A stretch of 64,000 nucleotides of DNA from Bimastos eiseni (taxonomy: Eukaryota; Annelida; Clitellata; Crassiclitellata; Lumbricidae): contig OY365810.1 in the NCBI GenBank assembly GCA_959347315.1, positions 4,323,467-4,387,466 on the forward strand, written 5' to 3'. Made by a program: the position numbers and the translations under genes. Below are positions 34,367 through 44,039 of this stretch, in pieces. The notes beneath the pieces are model-generated. The model saw only the letters and a list, made by a program, of their open reading frames with translations, searched no databases and was not told the DNA's origin. The stretch's first letter is position 1. Each line of letters begins with the position of its first letter.

Positions 34367-35272
34367 GTATGTACATAATAATGGGACCTTCACGTGCATA
34401 TATTACAAATTAAATACAAGTATATAATTATATCGTCAATATACTCACATGGTTTCTGTGGCGTTTTGTTATTATTATACATAGAGCATCAAACTATGAA
34501 ATGTTGCAACTAAAAACATCCCAATTCCAGGTGAATCGATGATTTGAAAATGGCCGAGAATAATGGTCGTACTGACTCGCGGGTATAGTTTGGTTGCAAA
34601 ATGACATTTTTAACCTAAACCCGGAGTACGGTCCGCCCAATGTTTATTTAGTGTTTTTTCATTTCTTCAAGGCACATATAATGAAAATCTGTAGGGTGCC
34701 ACTTTGTAGCCCTTGAGCAAATTATAATTATTCATGATGACGGCCAAGTGGCTTAAAAGTCATATATCGGCCATAATTTCATCTTCACGCATATATAAAA
34801 CAGACAGGATAATCATTTTCATGTTTAATACTATGTTTTCAGGGTCAGAAATAATGATAACGGATTATCATGGTGCTGAAAGCTATATTTCTGATGTTGC
34901 ATATACTGGGTGGTCCAAAAAATTACTCCTGAAGGTTTTTTGATATAAATTCTGCTTAAGGTAGTAATTAGTGAGCGAAATTTTACCGACACAAAACTAA
35001 TTTCTATTTGCATATAACGTCCAAAAATACTAACATATATCAATCAGAAAAACAGTTACATCACTTTTAATGAGACCGTTGCTTTTCAACCGTTGCTTTT
35101 TGATGGTAAATAACATTAAAAGCAGCAAAAAGTTACACAGATTTAAAGCAGCAAAAGTTACAAAAGGCGAATAATAATCACGGATTATCTTGGTGATAAG
35201 AATACATTTATGTTCTAAAAGATAATAGACCATGGTAATTAACCATGGTCTGTCTATCTCCAATATGGTCTC

Positions 35273-35560
35273 ATGCGGCACCATCGTCCCTCTCCCTCCG
35301 AGGTCCGGAACGTAGTCATGCAGTCGGAAGACTTGGGTATGCAGGTTCAGCAGTACGGAAACCCTCGAGTTGGCGTGGCTGTGTTTGTCGCGTCAATATA
35401 TTTCCTATGTATTTTATATAGGCCTACTTCAAATAATGTATCCTATAGTTATTGGATTCCGGCGGCTTATGAAAATAAGGAAATTCTCTTCGGAGAAAGC
35501 TGGGAAGTTACGGAAAGAAATTTTGAAGAAACTAAAGTCAGGAAATATATATTTATATAA
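35273..35560 (+). CDS. array unit 7: 95-residue membrane ORF
   Basis: Unit 34,550-36,161. Shares the Tyr changes of unit 4 although its cassette exon differs, showing that unit segments have been reshuffled. Confidence 0.38.
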   Translation: MRHHRPSPSEVRNVVMQSEDLGMQVQQYGNPRVGVAVFVASIYFLCILYRPTSNNVSYSYWIPAAYENKEILFGESWEVTERNFEETKVRKYIFI

Positions 35561-35888
35561 ATTACAGTTTGAAAAACATCTTAATTATACCTTCATGTGA
35601 CTATGACTGCAATCTATTGTGTGTATTAAATCCATTGTATCCTGCGTCATTACATTCCACATTAGCTTATAGTACGCCTTAACCCTTGCCATTACTGTTC
35701 TTTCAGTCTACAACCAGTTACCTTCTGATCTATTCCATTCCACTATATTCTATCAATGTAAAGCATATTGTAGTGGAGCATGGTATTTTTGAGTTGAACC
35801 CATGCTCTTGGAAATTGTAATAAATGATGAAAGTATATCGAATTAACTGAGATGGTCAAATGAAACAGATCTGCAATGCTTAATACAG

Positions 35889-35978
35889 ATTATGATGACA
35901 CTGCTTCAATCAGAAGACTACCGCCAAGGGGGATTGAAGGTAAATCAGCTCGATCTGGCGTGGAAAGTCGACATAGAG
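35889..35978 (+). CDS. array unit 7: cassette exon, mosaic version D
   Basis: 90 nt, phase 1-1; DYDD start with version B middle, as in unit 5. Confidence 0.45.
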
Positions 35979-36161
35979 GTATGTACATAATAATGGGACC
36001 TTCACGTGCATATATTACAAATTAAATACAAGTATATAATTATATCGTCAATATACTCACATGGTTTCTGTGGCGTTTTGTTATTATTATACATAGAGCA
36101 TCAAACTATGAAATGTTGCAACTAAAAACATCCCAATTCCAGGTGAATCGATGATTTGAAA

Positions 36162-37271
36162 ATGGCCGAGAATAATGGTCGTACTGACTCGCGGGTATAG
36201 TTTGGTTGCAAAATGACATTTTTCACCTAAACCCGGAGTACGGTCCGCCCAATGTTTATTTAGTGTTTTTTCATTTCTTCAAGGCACATATAATGAAAAT
36301 CTGTAGGGTGCCACTTTGTAGCCCTTGAGCAAATTATAATTATTCATGATGACGGCCAAGTGGCTTAAAAGTCATATATCGACCATAATTTCATCTTCAC
36401 GCATATATAAAACAGACAGGATAATCATTTTCATGTTTAATACTATGTTTTCAGGGTCAGAAATAATGATAACGGATTATCATGGTGCTGAAAGCTATAT
36501 TTCTGATGTTGCATATACTGGGTGGTCCAAAAAATTACTCCTGAAGGTTTTATTGGATTATTGGATTCCGGCGGCTTATGAAAATAAGGAAATTCTCTTC
36601 GGAGAAAGCTGGGAAGTTACGGAAAGAAATTTTGAAGAAACTAAAGTCAGGAAATATATATTTATATAAATTACAGTTTGAAAAACATCTTAATTATACC
36701 TTCATGTGACTATGACTGCAATCTATTGTGTGTATTAAATCCATTGTATCCTGCGTCATTACATTCCACATTAGCTTATAGTACGCCTTAACCCTTGCCA
36801 TTACTGTTCTTTCAGTCTACAACCAGTTACCTTCTGATCTATTCCATTCCACTATATTCTATCAATGTAAAGCATATTGTAGTGGAGCATGGTATTTTTG
36901 AGTTGAACCCATGCTCTTGGAAATTGTAATAAATGATGAAAGTATATCGAATTAACTGAGATGGTCAAATGAAACAGATCTGCAATGCTTAATACAGATT
37001 CTGATGACACTGCTTCAATCAGAAATCCACCGACATGGCTGATTCCATCTCTACCAGCTCCATGTGTCTATGCAAGTCGACATAGAGGTATGTACATAAT
37101 AATGGGACCTTCACGTGCATATATTACAAATTAAATACAAGTATATAATTATATCGTCAATATACTCAAATGGTTTCTTTGGCGTTTTGTTATTATTATA
37201 CATAGAGCATAAAACTACGAAATGTTGCAACTAAAAATATTCCCAATTCCAGGTGAATCGATGATTTGAAA
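36162..37271 (+). repeat. array unit 8, internally deleted (1,110 bp)
   Basis: At about 36,550 the first block joins directly to TTATTGGATTCCGGCGG inside the membrane ORF. This removes the antisense frame, the palindrome and the membrane segment. A 107-codon fusion frame (36,346-36,669) results; it is a by-product of the deletion. Confidence 0.9.
36998..37087 (+). CDS. array unit 8: cassette exon, version A variant
   Basis: 90 nt, phase 1-1; version A with CVYA in place of CVYE before SRHRG. Confidence 0.45.
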
Positions 37272-37994
37272 ATGGCCGAGAATAATGGTCGTACTGACTC
37301 GCGGGTATAGTTTGGTTGCAAAATGACATTTTTCACCTAAACCCGGAGTACGGTCCACCCAATATTTATTTAGGGTGTTTTCATTTCTTCAAGGCACATA
37401 TAATGAAAATCTGTAGGGTGTCACTTTGTAGCCCTTGAGCAAATTATAATTATTCATGATGACGGCCAAGTGGCTTAAAAGTCATATATCGGCCATAATT
37501 TCATCTTCACGCATATATAAAACAGACAGGATAATCATTTTCATGTTTAATACTATGTTTTCAGGGTCAGGAATAATGATAACGGATTATCATGGTGCTG
37601 AAAGCTATATTTCTGATGTTACATATACTGGATGGTCCAAAAAAATACTCCGGAAGGTTTTTTGATATAAATTCTGCTTAAGGTAGTAATTAGTGAGCGA
37701 AATTTTACCGACACAAAACTAATTTCTATTTGCATATAACGTCCAAAAATACTAACATATATCAATCAGAAAAACAGTTACATCACTTTTAATGAGACCG
37801 TTGCTTTTTAGCCGTTTCCTTTTGATGGTCAATAACATTAAAAGCAGCAAAACGTTACACAGATTTAAAGCAGCAAAAGTTACAAAAGGCGAATAATAAT
37901 CACGGATTATCTTGGTGATAAGAATACATTTATGTTCTAAAAGATAATAGACCATGGTAATTAACCATGGTCTGTCTATCTCCAATATGGTCTC

Positions 37995-38282
37995 ATGCGG
38001 CACCATCGTCCCTCTCCCTCCGAGGTCCGGAACGTAGTCATGCAGTCGGAAGACTTGGGTATGCAGGTTCAGCAGAACGGAAACCCTCGAGTTGGCGTGG
38101 CTGTGTTTGTCGCGTCAATATTTTTCCTATGTATTTTATATAGGCCTACTTCAAATAATGTATCCTATAGTTATTGGATTCCGGCGGCTTATGAAAATAA
38201 GGAAATTCTCTTCGGAGAAAGCTGGGAAGTTACGGAAAGAAATTTTGAAGAAACTAAAGTCAGGAAATATATATTTATATAA
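37995..38282 (+). CDS. array unit 9: 95-residue membrane ORF
   Basis: Unit 37,272-38,884. Same product as unit 2. Confidence 0.38.
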   Translation: MRHHRPSPSEVRNVVMQSEDLGMQVQQNGNPRVGVAVFVASIFFLCILYRPTSNNVSYSYWIPAAYENKEILFGESWEVTERNFEETKVRKYIFI

Positions 38283-38610
38283 ATTACAGTTTGAAAAACA
38301 TCTTAATTATACCTTCATGTGACTATGACTGCAATCTATTGTGTGTATTAAATCCATTGTATCCTGCGTCATTACATTCCACATTAGCTTATAGTACGCC
38401 TTAACCCTTGCCGTTACTGTTCTTTCAGTCTACAACCAGTTACCTTCTGATCTATTCCATTCCACTATATTCTATCAATGTAAAGCATATTGTAGTGGAG
38501 CATGGTATTTTTGAGTTGAACCCATGCTCTTGGAAATTGTAATAAATGATGAAAGTATATCGAATTAACTAAGATGGTCAAATGAAACAGATCTGCAATG
38601 CTTAATGCAG

Positions 38611-38700
38611 ATTCTGATGACACTGCTTCAATCAGAAATCCACCGACATGGCTGATTCCATCTCTACCAGCTCCATGTGTCAATGCAAGTCGACATAGAG
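38611..38700 (+). CDS. array unit 9: cassette exon, version A variant
   Basis: 90 nt, phase 1-1; version A with CVNA before SRHRG. The acceptor reads TTAATGCAG. Confidence 0.45.
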
Positions 38701-39606
38701 GTATGTACATAATAATGGGACCTTCACGTGCATATATTACAAATTAAATACAAGTATATAATTATATCGTCAATATACTCAAATGGTTTCTTTGGCGTTT
38801 TGTTATTATTATACATAGAGCATCAAACTACGAAATGTTGCAACTAAAAATATTCCCAATTCCAGGTGAATCGATGATTTGAAAATGGCCGAGAATAATG
38901 GTCGTACTGACTCGCGGGTATAGTTTGGTTGCAAAATAGCATTTTAACCTAAACCCGGAGTACGGTCCACCCAATATTTATTTAGGGTGTTTTCATTTCT
39001 TCAAGGCACATATAATGAAAATCTGTAGGGTGCCACTTTGTAGCCCTTGAGCAAATTATAATTATTCATGATGACGGCCAAGTGGCTTAAAAGTCATATA
39101 TCGGACATAATTTCATCTTCACGCATATATAAAACAGACAGGATAATCATTTTCATGTTGAATACTATGTTTTCAGGGTCAGGAATATTGATAACGGATT
39201 ATCATGGTGCTGAAAGCTATATTTCTGATGTTACATATACTGGGTGGTCCAAAAAAATACTCCGGAAGGTTTTTTGATATAAATTCTGCTTAAGGTAGTA
39301 ATTAGTGAGCGAAATTTTACCGGCACAAAAATAATTTCTATTTGCATATAACGTTCAAAAATACTAACATATATCAAACAGAAAAACAGTTACACCACTT
39401 TTAATGAGACCGTTGCTTTTAAACCATTGCTTTTTGATGGTCAATAACATTAAAAGCAGCAAAACGTTACACAGATTTAAAGCAGCAAAAGTTACAAAAT
39501 GCGAATAATAATCACGGATTATCTTGGTGATAAGAATACATTTATGTTCTAAAAGATAATAGACCATGGTAATTAACCATGGTCTGTCTATCTCCAATAT
39601 GGTCTC

Positions 39607-39892
39607 ATGCGGCACCATCGTCCCTCTCCCTCCGAGGTCCGGAACGTAGTCATGCAGTCGGAAGACTTGGGTATGCAGGTTCAGCAGAACGGAAACCCTC
39701 GAGTTGGCGTGGCTGTGTTTGTCGCGTCAATATTTTTCCTATGTATTTTATATAGGCCTACTTCAAATAATGTATGCTATGACTATTGGATTCCGGCGGC
39801 TTATGAAAATAAGGAAATTCTCTTCGGAGAAGGCTGGGGAGTTACGGAAAGAAATTTTGAAGAAACTGAAGTCAGGAAATATACATGCTCTT
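39607..39892 (+). CDS. array unit 10: exon 1 of an intact three-exon membrane-protein model
   Basis: The membrane ORF here lacks the ~240-bp segment present in other units, so its 3' end reads EVRKYTCS and reaches donor GTAAAT at 39,893 in phase 1. A 79-nt intron with TTAACTGA as a possible branch point leads to the cassette exon at 39,972, and a 170-nt intron leads to a terminal exon at 40,244. The total is 405 nt, 134 residues and stop, fully open. The product would be a small single-pass membrane protein with no known domain. All five base differences from other units change amino acids, including loss of the NVS glycosylation motif to NVC. Confidence 0.42.
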
Positions 39893-39971
39893 GTAAATTG
39901 TAATAAATGATGAAAGTATATCGAATTAACTGAGCATGTCAAATAAAACAGATCTGCAATGCTTAATACAG

Positions 39972-40073
39972 ATTCTGATGACGCTGCTTTAAGCGAAGAT
40001 CTACCGACAAAGCTAGCAGTCACCGCGAGTCCATCTCCATCAGTTCCATTTGTCGAGGAAAGTCGACATGGAG
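39972..40073 (+). CDS. array unit 10: cassette exon, diverged version E (102 nt)
   Basis: Homologous to the 90-nt exons but 12 nt longer. It starts DSDDAALSEDLPTKL, then has a Ser/Pro-rich stretch ASPSPSVPF and the shared end ESRHGG. The donor is GTCAGT at 40,074. The surrounding intron has diverged strongly, yet the frame, phase and both splice sites persist and the length difference is a multiple of three. This is the best evidence that the exon is coding. Confidence 0.5.
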
Positions 40074-40243
40074 GTCAGTACCATACATAATAACGGGATC
40101 TTTGTTTACATTGCAGTTTATTAAAAATTATATTGAAATATATCGTCAATATATTTACATGGTTTCTGTGGCGCTTTATTATTATACGCAAAACATCAAA
40201 AAGGACATGTGAAATTTTGAAACTGAAAACATCCGAAGTCTAG

Positions 40244-40260
40244 GCGAATCGATGACTTGA
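40244..40260 (+). CDS. array unit 10: candidate terminal exon
   Basis: After acceptor GAAGTCTAG the phase-1 frame reads GESMT then TGA. This agrees with GESMI in the other units despite divergence on both sides. Confidence 0.33.
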
Positions 40261-40263
40261 AAA

Positions 40264-40790
40264 TGGCCGAGAACAATGGTCGTACTCGTTCGCGGGTATA
40301 CTCTGGTGCTAAATGACATCTTTAACCTAAGCCCGGAAGTAAAGTCCGCCCAATGTTTTGTTTTTTATGTCCTCATGGCATACCTAACGAAAGGTGTCAC
40401 TTCGTAATTCTTGAGCAAATTCAATTATTCAAGATGGCGGCCAAGATGGTTTTAAAATCGTATATCGGCCATATCGTCGCCTAAAGCACAGAAAGGATAA
40501 TCATTTTGGTGTTAATACTATGTTTTAGGGTCAAGAATAATAATAACGGATTATCATTTCTGCTTTAGCATATACAGGGTGGACCAAAAAAGTTAATCCT
40601 TATATTGTTGCTAATAATTTGGCTAGAGGTAAAAATTAATTAATTAAATTTTATCGGCGCAAAACTAATTTCTATTTGCATAGAACGTCCAAAATGTACC
40701 AAAATATTTCGAACAGAACAAAAGTTACATCACTTTTAATGAGTGCAACCGTGGGTTTTGATGGTTAAAGTCATTGAGAGAAGCAAACTA
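40264..40790 (+). repeat. diverged partial eleventh array unit
   Basis: Follows the first blocks of the unit (ATGGCCGAGAACAATGGTCG, then GATTATCAT, then TTTCTATTTGCATA) with many changes. It ends before the palindrome, marking the old right edge of the array. It contains TATACAGGGTGGACCAAAAAAG, a word that resembles a mariner-like end; no partner end was found. Confidence 0.8.
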
Positions 40791-40929
40791 CTTATTTAGT
40801 ACTTTCTGTGTAGGTCTTCACCGTGGGCAACGTGCTTCCTCCATTCATCTATTTCTTAGTCTCCTTTCACGATACTTCTATCTCCAAACATTTTAGGTCG
40901 TCTGTTATGGTCTCTGGCCAGTTTTTTCC

Positions 40930-41062
40930 GGAGCAGCACGTTTTGGCGCTGCCGTTTTTGGCGTGACCGTTTTGGCGCAGCCGTATTGGCGCAGGACGTT
41001 TTGGCGCAATGCCGTTTTGGTGCAGGACGTTTTGGCACAGGACGTTTTGGCGCAGATATCTG
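40930..41062. repeat. GGCGCAGGACGTTTT short tandem repeat
   Basis: Seven or eight imperfect copies of TTTTGGCGCAGGACG or TTTTGGCGCAGCCG. A small related piece lies at 42,105-42,150, on the other side of two LINE fragments. Confidence 0.8.
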
Positions 41063-41261
41063 ATACAATATATAATGTAACACGAAGCATGATCAATGAT
41101 GATACTTATACTAAGGGATGGAACTGGGATGATGTGAGGTCAAAAAAAATATTTTTGTTTGTTTGTTTGTTTTGTTTTGTCACTCCGACGATCATTATCC
41201 TTGGCAACCCGTTCGCCTGCGTAGCCCCTCACGCAAAAGTGGGTCTCGACCACCGGGAGTA

Positions 41262-41640
41262 AGCACGTGCATGATGAAACTTCTCAGAATTCCTTGGACA
41301 GCAATGGCGACCACTGAGCAAGTATATAAAATGGCGAAAGTTCACAGCAAAATGTTGGCCCACATCATATCCCGAAAATTGCGGTACATCGGGCACATCG
41401 TGAGACAGCCTAAAGACAGCATTGATAACAACCTGATGTTAGGTATAGTTGAAGGAAGCCGAAGTCGTGGAAGACCCTGAATCTGCTGGTTTGACAATGT
41501 CATGGCGTGGACTGTCTTAAAGGCACAAGCTTAATGAACATCGTACGAGACAGAAAGCATTGGACATCACATTGCCTTTCAAGTAGTCAACTGTCGCGAA
41601 ACAACGATGACGATGTGACGACGATGACGATGACGATGTG
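41262..41640 (+). mobile_element. LINE C-terminal fragment (same family as 25,030)
   Basis: Encodes KLLRIPWTAMATTEQVYKMA, LRYIGHIVRQPKD and EGSRSRGRP, the zinc-knuckle-like C-terminus after the RT. It overlaps the left-flank copy by about 70 bp, then continues with the sequence missing there. The 3' end is a GATGACGATGTGACGACG tail. Confidence 0.7.
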
Positions 41641-41649
41641 ACATGACAT

Positions 41650-41700
41650 ATCCCCAAGATAATCCGTGATTCGTTTTATGTTACTTTTGTTACTTTTTTC
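41650..41700 (-). repeat. inverted scrap of an array unit
   Basis: CCCCAAGATAATCCGTGATT followed by TTTTGTTACTTTT is the reverse complement of the block near 26,370-26,410 (GTTACAAAAG...CACGGATTATCTTGG). Confidence 0.6.
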
Positions 41701-41704
41701 TGCT

Positions 41705-41774
41705 CTTGGTCCTTAGACTACATCCGTTTAAGGACCAAACTTGATCCTTAAATGGATGTAGTTTAAGGACCAAG
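41705..41774. repeat. 70-nt near-perfect hairpin
   Basis: Two arms of 34 nt (CTTGGTCCTTAGACTACATC and its mirror) with three mismatches and a 2-nt loop. As RNA, the mismatches could form G-U pairs. It has the size of a small foldback element or a hairpin RNA precursor. No further copy was found. Confidence 0.85.
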
Positions 41775-41784
41775 GTCCGCCTGT

Positions 41785-42090
41785 ACAACACCGTGGTAGT
41801 GAGTACACTGTTGTATGGTTCTGAGACGTGGCCAATGACGGTGGCAAATAGGAAGAGACTGGAGGCAACTCATCACAGATGGCTGCGAAGAATCTTGCAG
41901 ATATCATGGAGAGACAAGATAACCAATAAGATCATACGAGGTAAAACAGGACAAGAAGACATCGAGAGCAACATCAGAAGGAGAAGACTAAGGTGGATGG
42001 GGCATGTCTGTCGCATGGAGGAGGAGAGAAGAGCTAAACAGGTTATGTCCTGGTGTGCGGGAGAGCGACGGAGGAGAGGAAGCCCGAGAT
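41785..42090 (+). mobile_element. LINE C-terminal fragment (second family)
   Basis: Encodes LLYGSETWPMTVANRKRLEA, LRRILQISWRDKITN and RRRLRWMGHVCRMEEER. This is the typical post-RT region of RTE-like elements, with a different sequence from the neighbour at 41,262. Open for 99 codons but truncated at both ends. Confidence 0.75.
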
Positions 42091-42249
42091 AAAACTCAGT
42101 ACGTGACGTTTTGTCGCAGCCGTTTTGGCACAGGACGTTCTGGCGCAGATCTCTGATACAATAATATTGTACATCATGTGTTATATAAATGGGCCTATTA
42201 AACGGCAATCTACACTTTAGTGTCGTAAATGATTCCACATGTCAGGTTT

Positions 42250-42420
42250 AAAATCAAATCAGATTAAGCCCCGGGCGCGATAGTAGAAGATGGATTGGGA
42301 GAAATGAATCATGTTTAACTAGAAGCCAGATCAATTAAAAGGATACTGTTAAACTGGGAGCTGGATTAAGGAAAAGAATCGTGCTTAAATGGAGGCGGAA
42401 TTATGAAAATAATCATGATT
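42250..42420 (-). repeat. dispersed ~45-bp minisatellite, block 4 (-)
   Basis: About four degenerate copies (GGGAGCTGGATTAAGGAAAA, CGTGCTTAAATGGAGGCGG) in the same orientation as block 2. Confidence 0.6.
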
Positions 42421-42769
42421 ACAGAGTCGATAATAAATTGATTTGACACGTAAGTCTCAACAGGGAGGATAAGACCCGAGTAAGACCAAGTTAATGTAGT
42501 TGGCCACCCACAATGAAAGGCAAAAGTTGTGATGGTCAGAGGTCGACACTTAAACAATACTGAAAACGCAGATTAATTATTTAACTATAAACGGCATTGT
42601 TCGTGTTGAGTTTACACGTTTGCTATGCCTGCCTGTACAGTCCTCATGTTGATGATGTTAAATGTTGATGATGAGAGTCATAAATGGATCTGTGTTATGC
42701 AGTATGTATTTAATCCAACAAAGTCAAAGTAATATCCTCACGTATTCTTATTTTAAATATACAAACATT

Positions 42770-43830
42770 TGGTAAGTTCTTAAATTTTTCTGGAAAGCTG
42801 TTCCAGAGTTTGGTACCATAATCTTTAATTTCGAATGTTCTGGTATTTGCACGAGTGTGTACAGGCCTGTAAGAGGAGGATGTGGAGTGTAGACAATAAG
42901 GAATGACTTCAGTTAGTGGAGTAAAGCAGTTACTGAAGATCGGATGTAGTAGATACGTACTGTATTTAAAAATGAATCAGATATTTCGTATAGTGTGACT
43001 TGCTTTAGTTTTAGTGTCACCAATTGATTGTAGGTGAGGTTAACCCGAGTAAAAGGAGAACAACCAACAATGAAGCGTTTTGTAGAGTGGTCAGCCGCTT
43101 AAGTCGGGTTGGGTAGTTCGATTCCCAGATATTTGCTAAAGTATCTTAAATAGGGGTTTATCATTGTCAAGTAAAATTGTTTACGTATGTTTACAGGTAA
43201 TAAATATGATACTTTGAATAGCATCCCAATATTTGTTTGCAATTTTTATTGCAATGTGGTGAATATGATCATTCCACGTTAAATGACTGTCAATCATAAC
43301 ATCAAGGCATTTGATTGACGTGACCTTTGGTACCGAAGTAATGTTTATAAGCAGACTTTTTCGATCTTGGGTAGTTTCTTGTAATGAGAGCAAAATAATA
43401 TATAGTTTCGTTTTTTTAATGCTTAAGGATAGTTTGTTAGCTGCGGACCAATTTGCCACGTTTTCTATAGTTCAAGGTTTAATAGCTGAATTGAAATGTA
43501 ATACGATCTATGGTATGCAAATATGTTTGTGTCATCGGCAAATAGAAAGAACTGGAGGACAGAGGACGCATTGGGAAGATCGCTAATAAATAATAGAAAA
43601 AGTAGAGGGCCTAAGATTGAGCCATGGTGGACGCCATGCTTTATGCGACTCACAGAAGATAAATGATTATTGCATTTAACTTACTGGTGTCTACCATTAA
43701 GATAGTTACTGAGCCAGTAAGAATAAGTCGTGATTTACAGAGTCAAATGCTTTCTCTGCATCCACAAAGATACCAATGGCATTTTCAATCCGGTCAATTA
43801 TAGGGCTACGTAGACCATGAACATAGAGCT
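42770..43830 (-). mobile_element. LINE reverse-transcriptase fragment
   Basis: On the minus strand: GSILGPLLFLLFISDLPN and LFADDTNIFA (RT motifs with catalytic ADD), then NWSAANKLSLSIKKTK, then LTWNDHIHHIAIKIANKY, and close to the 3' end KDYGTKLWNSFPEKFKNLP. The order is that of the second half of a Jockey/CR1-type ORF2. Several frame breaks; the 5' end stops at about 43,830 against a GPCR remnant. Confidence 0.8.
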
Positions 43831-43834
43831 ATAT

Positions 43835-44010
43835 CGTGAAGATGACGACATCCCAGACTGCGAGGAACCGCAGATCGTAATCGTGTAGAGGTCGGCCTGG
43901 CACCAGACGTTGCGTCGAAACAGAAAGCGGTCAGTACAGTGTCTTAATGTAATCCGGTGACATAGAGGTTCAGACTCTTGAGCACATCCTTGAACGGATT
44001 GAAAGACTGT
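43835..44010 (-). pseudogene. rhodopsin-like GPCR remnant (TM2-TM3)
   Basis: The minus strand reads FNPFKDVLKSLNLYVTG (TM2 entry), a stop, then DRFLFRRNVWCQADLYTI with the conserved Cys before TM3. After a shift comes CGFLAV followed by WDVVIF. It is the inverted relative of the + strand remnant starting at 44,040; about 90 bp (43,845-43,934) mirror 44,292-44,385. Broken by stops and shifts. Confidence 0.6.
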
Positions 44011-44039
44011 GATCCGGACGATGCGGCGAAGGCGGCTTG

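Larger units (their letters stand above)
25756..40263 (+). repeat. tandem array, ten ~1.61-kb units
   Basis: Head-to-tail repeats with a period of about 1,612 bp, counted from the word ATGGCCGAGAA. Units start at 25,756, 27,375, 28,988, 29,714, 31,326, 32,938, 34,550, 36,162, 37,272 and 38,885. Units 3 and 8 have internal deletions (726 and 1,110 bp); unit 10 lacks about 240 bp. Each full unit holds, in order: a 69-codon frame, an 84-codon antisense frame, a 25-bp palindrome, a 95-codon ORF with a membrane segment, an 83-codon frame, a candidate phase 1-1 exon and a splice acceptor followed by a four-codon end. Units are nearly identical with mosaic differences, implying gene conversion or recent unequal exchange. 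The array lies on the + strand inside the interval between the CARD/TRADD-N and NHL exons. Confidence 0.95.

Noticed and set aside
36346..36669. 107-codon frame in unit 8
   Set aside because: Fusion created by the internal deletion of that unit.
40597..40620. mariner-like terminal word (CAGGGTGGACCAAAAAAG) in the diverged unit
   Set aside because: No matching inverted end was found within several kb. Every other unit carries the same word (TGGGTGGTCCAAAAAA), so it is part of the unit.
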